DNA from: UBA668 sp031413415
Lineage (GTDB): Bacteria; Actinomycetota; Acidimicrobiia; Acidimicrobiales; Ilumatobacteraceae
Assembly: GCA_031413415.1 (NCBI GenBank)
Contig: JANOET010000035.1
Coordinates: forward strand, 1 to 7,514
Reading direction: 5' to 3'
DNA: 7,514 nucleotides
A model generated the notes under the pieces. The model was not told the origin of the DNA. It searched no databases and saw only the letters and a program-made list of their open reading frames with translations. Numbering within the stretch: the first letter of the stretch is position 1; each line of letters starts with the position of its first letter. The position numbers were made by a program, and so were the translations under genes. This document shows, in pieces, positions 4,747 to 7,514 of this stretch.

Positions 4747-5286
4747 ATGAATGCGATGTCGGTCAGCTACCTCAACCCGAAAGTGCGCACCGCAGCACAG
4801 CCACACGGCGGTCACGGCTCGTTCGCGCTCGATCGCATTGCCACCGGCGAGGTGATCGCCGCGTTCGGCGGCCGCTGCGTCTCACGCGACGAACTCGACC
4901 TGCTGCCCGCCGAGCAGCAGTCGCGCAGCATCCAGATCGAAGCGTCGTTGTTCCTCGCCGGCAGCCCCGAACCGGAACCGGCCGACTTCGTGCGCCATTC
5001 CTGCGAGCCGAACTGCGGCATGCAGGGCAACACCGTGTTGGTGGCCATGCGCGACATCGACGCCGGCGAACCCGTCACGTACGACTTCGCGATGAGCGAC
5101 GGCAGCGACTGCGACGAGTTCGAGTGCCAGTGCGGTGTCGACACCTGCCGCGGCAAGGTCACCGGTCGCGATTGGATGCTCCCCGAACTGCAGCTGCGCT
5201 ATCGCGGCTCGTTCAGCCCCTATCTGGCGGCACGGATCGCCGCGCTGGTCAGTGTGGGCGCCGAACGCCGCGCCTTCGCCCTCTGA
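4747..5286 (+). CDS. Bacterial SET-domain protein, predicted lysine methyltransferase
   Basis: The 179-residue protein is almost only a SET domain. GGHGSFAL (21-28) is the AdoMet-binding G-x-G motif. RHSCEPNC (83-90) matches the NHSCxPN signature, and GEPVTYDFA (107-115) carries the catalytic Tyr112. A post-SET CXCX4C (Cys127, Cys129, Cys134) follows and would bind zinc with a Cys of the HSC motif. All key residues are present, so an active enzyme is likely. SET enzymes methylate lysine side chains of proteins; bacterial targets are mostly unknown, and ribosomal or DNA-binding proteins are candidates. The ATG at 4747 has GGGG five nt upstream; the ATG at 4756 (residue 4), with AGG 8 nt upstream, is about as good. 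It is the first gene of a plus-strand group, divergent from the lyase gene. Confidence 0.88.
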   Translation: MNAMSVSYLNPKVRTAAQPHGGHGSFALDRIATGEVIAAFGGRCVSRDELDLLPAEQQSRSIQIEASLFLAGSPEPEPADFVRHSCEPNCGMQGNTVLVAMRDIDAGEPVTYDFAMSDGSDCDEFECQCGVDTCRGKVTGRDWMLPELQLRYRGSFSPYLAARIAALVSVGAERRAFAL

Positions 5287-5303
5287 CCCACACCGTTCCC
5301 GCA

Positions 5304-5319
5304 CGCGGGGAGGCCCGCG
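5304..5319 (+). terminator. Weak hairpin after the SET gene
   Basis: CGCGGG (5304-5309) pairs with CCCGCG (5314-5319) over a 4-nt GAGG loop, 18 bp past the SET stop codon. No U-run follows. It could be a partial terminator between the SET gene and the next gene, or only a product of GC-richness. Confidence 0.35.
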
Positions 5320-5364
5320 GAGCGATCACGAGCGGTCCGATCCTCGCGCCGCCGATCGCGCGGC

Positions 5365-5370
5365 TACCGT
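5365..5370 (+). promoter_or_regulatory. -10 box (TACCGT) for a leaderless transcript
   Basis: TACCGT is followed by TCGGCC and the ATG at 5377, again TANNNT-N6-ATG. The dehydrogenase gene would thus have its own promoter inside the 90-bp gap after the SET gene, with the mRNA starting at the start codon. There is no Shine-Dalgarno sequence before the ATG, which supports this. Confidence 0.5.
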
Positions 5371-5376
5371 TCGGCC

Positions 5377-6588
5377 ATGCGGATTCTGGTGGTCGGCGCG
5401 GGAGGTGTCGGGTCAGCCATCGTGTCGATTGCGTCCCGGCGGGCGGTGTTCGAACAGATCGTGGTGGCCGACGTCGATGCCGCCCGGGCCTCCCGAGCGG
5501 CGGCCCGCACCAACGATCCACGGGTGATCGGCACTCGCGTCGATGCCAGCGACAAGATCGATCTGGTCGAACTCGCCCGCACCTCGAAGGCCGACGTCGT
5601 CATCAATGCTTGTGACCCGCGCTTCAACCCGCCGATCTTCGAGGCGGCGTTCGAAGCTGGCTGCCACTACCTCGACATGGCGATGAATCTGTCCGTCCCC
5701 CACCCCACCGATCCGTACAACACCCCGGGCGTCATGCTCGGCGAGGCGCAATGGGCCATGGCCGCCCAGTGGGAGGACCGCGACCTGCTCGCCCTGGTCG
5801 GCATGGGTGTCGAACCCGGCTTCAGCGATGTCGTCGCCCGCTATGCAGCCGACCACCTGTTCAGCCGCGTCGACGAGATCGGGGTGCGCGACGGTGCCGA
5901 CCTGGTCATCGATGGCTTTCCGTTCGCCCCGACGTTCAGCATCTGGACCACCATCGAGGAGTGCCTGAACCCGCCGCTCATCTGGGAGAAGGAGCGCGGC
6001 TGGTTCACGACCGAGCCGTTCAGCGAACCCGAGGTGTTCGACTTCCCCGCAGGCATCGGCCTGCTCGGATGCGTGAACGTCGAGCACGAGGAAGTGATCC
6101 TCATGCCACGCTGGATCGACGTCGGCCGGGTCACGTTCAAGTACGGGCTCGGCGACGAGTTCATCGATGTGCTCCGCACCCTCCACCTGCTCGGCCTGGA
6201 CTCCACCAAGCCGGTCACCGTTCGCGGCGCCGAGGTGTCGCCACGCGACGTCGTCGCCGCGGTGCTGCCGAATCCGGCCGAGCTCGGCGACCGCATGCGC
6301 GGCCGCACCTGCGCCGGCTCGCTCGTGACGGGGCTGGACCAGCACGGCAACCCCCGTCGCACCTACCTCTACCAGGTCGTCGACAACGAGTGGACGATGC
6401 GCGAGTACGGCCACCAGGCCGTCGTCTGGCAGACCGCAGTGCACCCGGTGGTCGCGCTCGAGTTGCTCGCCACAGGCGAGTGGAAGGGCAACGGGGTGAA
6501 GGGTCCCGAGGCGTTCGACGCCGTGCCGTTCCTCGAGTTGCTGGACCACCATGGCGCGCCGTGGGCGATGGAGGATCGGCCGCTGTGA
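5377..6588 (+). CDS. Saccharopine dehydrogenase-family oxidoreductase
   Basis: The 403-residue protein begins with a Rossmann fold: MRILVVGAGGVG with the dinucleotide loop GAGGVG at 7-12 and an acidic end of strand two, ADVD (31-34). ADVVINACDPRFNPP (72-86), the AFEAGCHYLDMA segment (91-102) and GMGVEPGFSDV (142-152) follow the saccharopine dehydrogenase / carboxynorspermidine dehydrogenase pattern, and the rest is the C-terminal substrate domain typical of that family. Members reductively join or split an amino acid and an oxo-acid: lysine breakdown via saccharopine, or polyamine synthesis via carboxynorspermidine. Which one applies cannot be told from sequence alone. The length fits a single-domain enzyme of about 400 residues. 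It overlaps the next gene by 4 bp (GTGA) and follows a SET protein gene by 90 bp. It is most likely transcribed from its own leaderless promoter. Confidence 0.87.
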   Translation: MRILVVGAGGVGSAIVSIASRRAVFEQIVVADVDAARASRAAARTNDPRVIGTRVDASDKIDLVELARTSKADVVINACDPRFNPPIFEAAFEAGCHYLDMAMNLSVPHPTDPYNTPGVMLGEAQWAMAAQWEDRDLLALVGMGVEPGFSDVVARYAADHLFSRVDEIGVRDGADLVIDGFPFAPTFSIWTTIEECLNPPLIWEKERGWFTTEPFSEPEVFDFPAGIGLLGCVNVEHEEVILMPRWIDVGRVTFKYGLGDEFIDVLRTLHLLGLDSTKPVTVRGAEVSPRDVVAAVLPNPAELGDRMRGRTCAGSLVTGLDQHGNPRRTYLYQVVDNEWTMREYGHQAVVWQTAVHPVVALELLATGEWKGNGVKGPEAFDAVPFLELLDHHGAPWAMEDRPL

Positions 6589-6830
6589 CCGACCTGAAGA
6601 AGCGCGACGTCGAGCGGATGCACGTGGCCTACGCACGCGATCCGGAAGCGGCGCTCACCGCAGCGCTGCGGATCGTCCTCGACCGCCCCGACCTCGACTT
6701 CACCGCACTGGTGAAACTGGCCGGCTTCCCGTGCGACCGACGCATCCGCCTGCAGGCCAAGGATGTCCGCGCCCTCGACGAGCTCTACACCGAGCTCATC
6801 GAACTCCGCGGCATGTCCCCGCGAACTTGA
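6585..6830 (+). CDS. Small helical protein coupled to the dehydrogenase (81 aa)
   Basis: The gene starts with GTG at 6585, whose last two bases form the TGA stop of the dehydrogenase gene, so translation should be coupled. The product is a charged, mostly helical protein: KKRDVERMHVAYARDPEAAL (5-24), a loop around DRPDLDF (33-39), a helix with the only cysteine (LAGFPCDRRIRLQ, 45-57), and LDELYTELIELRGM (64-77). There is no signal peptide, membrane helix or known motif. I do not recognise the family. The frame is open further upstream (from 5751), but that is a shadow of the dehydrogenase. The tight coupling suggests the two products act together or need equal amounts, for example as a partner subunit (inference). 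The codon bias resembles that of its neighbours, which supports it being real. Confidence 0.65.
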   Translation: MTDLKKRDVERMHVAYARDPEAALTAALRIVLDRPDLDFTALVKLAGFPCDRRIRLQAKDVRALDELYTELIELRGMSPRT

Positions 6831-6866
6831 GTTCCTGGTGAACGCGCCGCGAGCTCACGTTCGCGG
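6819..6866. terminator. Possible two-way terminator between convergent genes
   Basis: CCGCGAAC (6819-6826) pairs with GTTCGCGG (6859-6866). After one mismatch TGAG (6828-6831) pairs with CTCA (6854-6857). The stem thus contains both stop codons (TGA 6828-6830 plus strand; TGA 6857-6855 minus strand), which pair with each other. The 22-nt interior can fold further. There is no U-run on either strand, so termination would be weak or need Rho. Confidence 0.4.
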
Positions 6867-7253
6867 TGGTCGGTCCTGCAGGCTGCACGCCGGAGTGCCC
6901 CCGGGCAGACGGTGTCGGTTTCGTGCCACCCAGCGGTAGACCGCGCCTGACAGCCAGCGGATGCCGGGAACCTGCATGGCGGCACCGAGCACCCACCAAC
7001 CCCGTCCGGCCCCCATCAGCAACGAGCTCACGGCGTCGGCCCCGGAGTGAACTCGGTGGTCCCGAGACACGTACTGGACCTCGCGTTCGCACTGCTCGGC
7101 GGTCAGACCCAGGCGGGCCAGATCGGTGAACTGATAGGGCGACACCGTGGGCATGCGACCGATCCACCGCGAGCCGACGCGCACCGAGGAGCTACAGAAC
7201 GCGCAGTCGCCGTCGAACACGAGCATCGGCAGCGAGAGCATGGTGTCCGTCAT
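6855..7253 (-). CDS. DCC-family (DUF393) thiol-disulfide protein
   Basis: The product has 132 residues. Near the N terminus lies the hallmark LVFDGDCAFC (11-20), the family's DGxCxxC motif, with Cys17 and Cys20 as the predicted redox pair. The remainder matches the family layout: a second strand region (TVSPYQFTDL), the middle RVHSGADAV, and the closing VYRWVARNRHRLPGGTPAC (105-123), where a third conserved-looking cysteine sits. DCC proteins are annotated as predicted thiol-disulfide oxidoreductases with a thioredoxin-like start; substrates are largely unknown. The ATG at 7253 follows the stop of the upstream gene by 4 nt. A GTG at 7268, overlapping that gene by 11 nt, and an ATG at 7241 are alternatives. 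Translational coupling with the DUF4262-like gene is likely, as no separate promoter fits. Confidence 0.85.
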   Translation of the reverse strand: MTDTMLSLPMLVFDGDCAFCSSSVRVGSRWIGRMPTVSPYQFTDLARLGLTAEQCEREVQYVSRDHRVHSGADAVSSLLMGAGRGWWVLGAAMQVPGIRWLSGAVYRWVARNRHRLPGGTPACSLQDRPPRT

Positions 7254-7257
7254 GGAA

Positions 7258-7514
7258 TCAGTCTGCACGGGCCAGCACCGGCTGTGCCATCACGAGGCGC
7301 TGGTCGAAGGCCGATTCGGTGGGAAGGAAGCCGTTCCGGTCGGGCCACAGCAACTGCACGGCGGCGAACGGCGCACCCTTGCGCCATGCCACCGCCGTGC
7401 CGAGCAACACCGAGACGACCTCGTCGTCGAGCGGCGCGAACACGCAGCGCAGGTCGTTGTCGAACAAACCGGTCAGCTCGACACCGAGCGGAATCGAGGT
7501 ACCCCCTCGCAACA
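7258..7514 (-). CDS. C-terminal part of a DUF4262-like protein, cut by the window end
   Basis: The visible 84 residues end with VQLLWPDRNGFLPTESAFDQRL, which resembles the conserved C-terminal QLxWPDRxGxFPW motif of DUF4262 proteins. A hydrophobic, strand-rich part precedes it (VELTGLFDNDLRCVFAPL, then VSVLLGTAVAWRKG). A TTG at 7512 could be read as a start, but the domain would then be truncated, so the true start should lie beyond the window. The function of DUF4262 is unknown. It is cotranscribed with the downstream DCC gene. The family call rests on one motif and memory. Confidence 0.55.
   Translation of the reverse strand, partial: LRGGTSIPLGVELTGLFDNDLRCVFAPLDDEVVSVLLGTAVAWRKGAPFAAVQLLWPDRNGFLPTESAFDQRLVMAQPVLARAD

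Noticed and set aside
5751..6584. Long plus-strand frame before the 81-aa gene
   Set aside because: It is a different frame over the dehydrogenase, Arg/Pro/Gly-rich. Only the part from the GTG at 6585 looks like a protein.
5413..6636. 407-codon minus-strand open frame
   Set aside because: It is a shadow of the saccharopine dehydrogenase gene in high-GC DNA; the plus-strand product has clear family motifs.

Overview
The window is high-GC DNA whose gene content and promoter style fit an actinobacterium. A marine or soil Acidimicrobiia-type lineage (Ilumatobacter-like) is my best guess, inferred from the mix of genes and from start codons placed 6 nt after a TANNNT box. No species can be named from the sequence.

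Layout. Positions 1-900 look like accessory DNA. They hold one small excisionase-like HTH gene (72-356, minus) and about 500 bp without a convincing gene, with several hairpins and a repeated GTGTTACCGA motif. This stretch abuts the 3' end of a tRNA-Gly(GCC) gene (901-976, minus), a usual kind of integration site, so a remnant or the edge of a tRNA-targeted element is possible. The tRNA has a recognisable promoter and a strong terminator hairpin.

From 1022 onward the window is dense chromosomal housekeeping DNA. A 76-aa unknown protein and a single-pass membrane protein with a Glu-Pro repeat tail (1288-1971) lie on the minus strand. A second small membrane protein is divergent to them (2032-2451, plus). 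It overlaps tail-to-tail by 4 bp with metX (2448-3629, minus), homoserine O-acetyltransferase of methionine synthesis. Upstream of metX is a 36-bp imperfect palindrome, then an isocitrate lyase/PEP-mutase superfamily gene with the KRCGH lyase motif (3759-4619, minus).

A 127-bp divergent control region rich in CTGAC/GTCAG half-sites separates that gene from a plus-strand group. This group is a bacterial SET-domain lysine methyltransferase (4747-5286), a saccharopine dehydrogenase-family oxidoreductase (5377-6588) and a translationally coupled 81-aa protein of unknown function (6585-6830). Convergent to it on the minus strand is a coupled pair: a DUF4262-like protein cut by the window end (7258-7514) and a DCC-family (DUF393) CXXC protein (6855-7253).

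I see no CRISPR array, toxin-antitoxin pair, transposase or clear new defence system. The points most worth checking are the metX palindrome, the CTGAC operator cluster, the repeated leaderless-promoter geometry, and the SET / saccharopine dehydrogenase / 81-aa gene neighbourhood.
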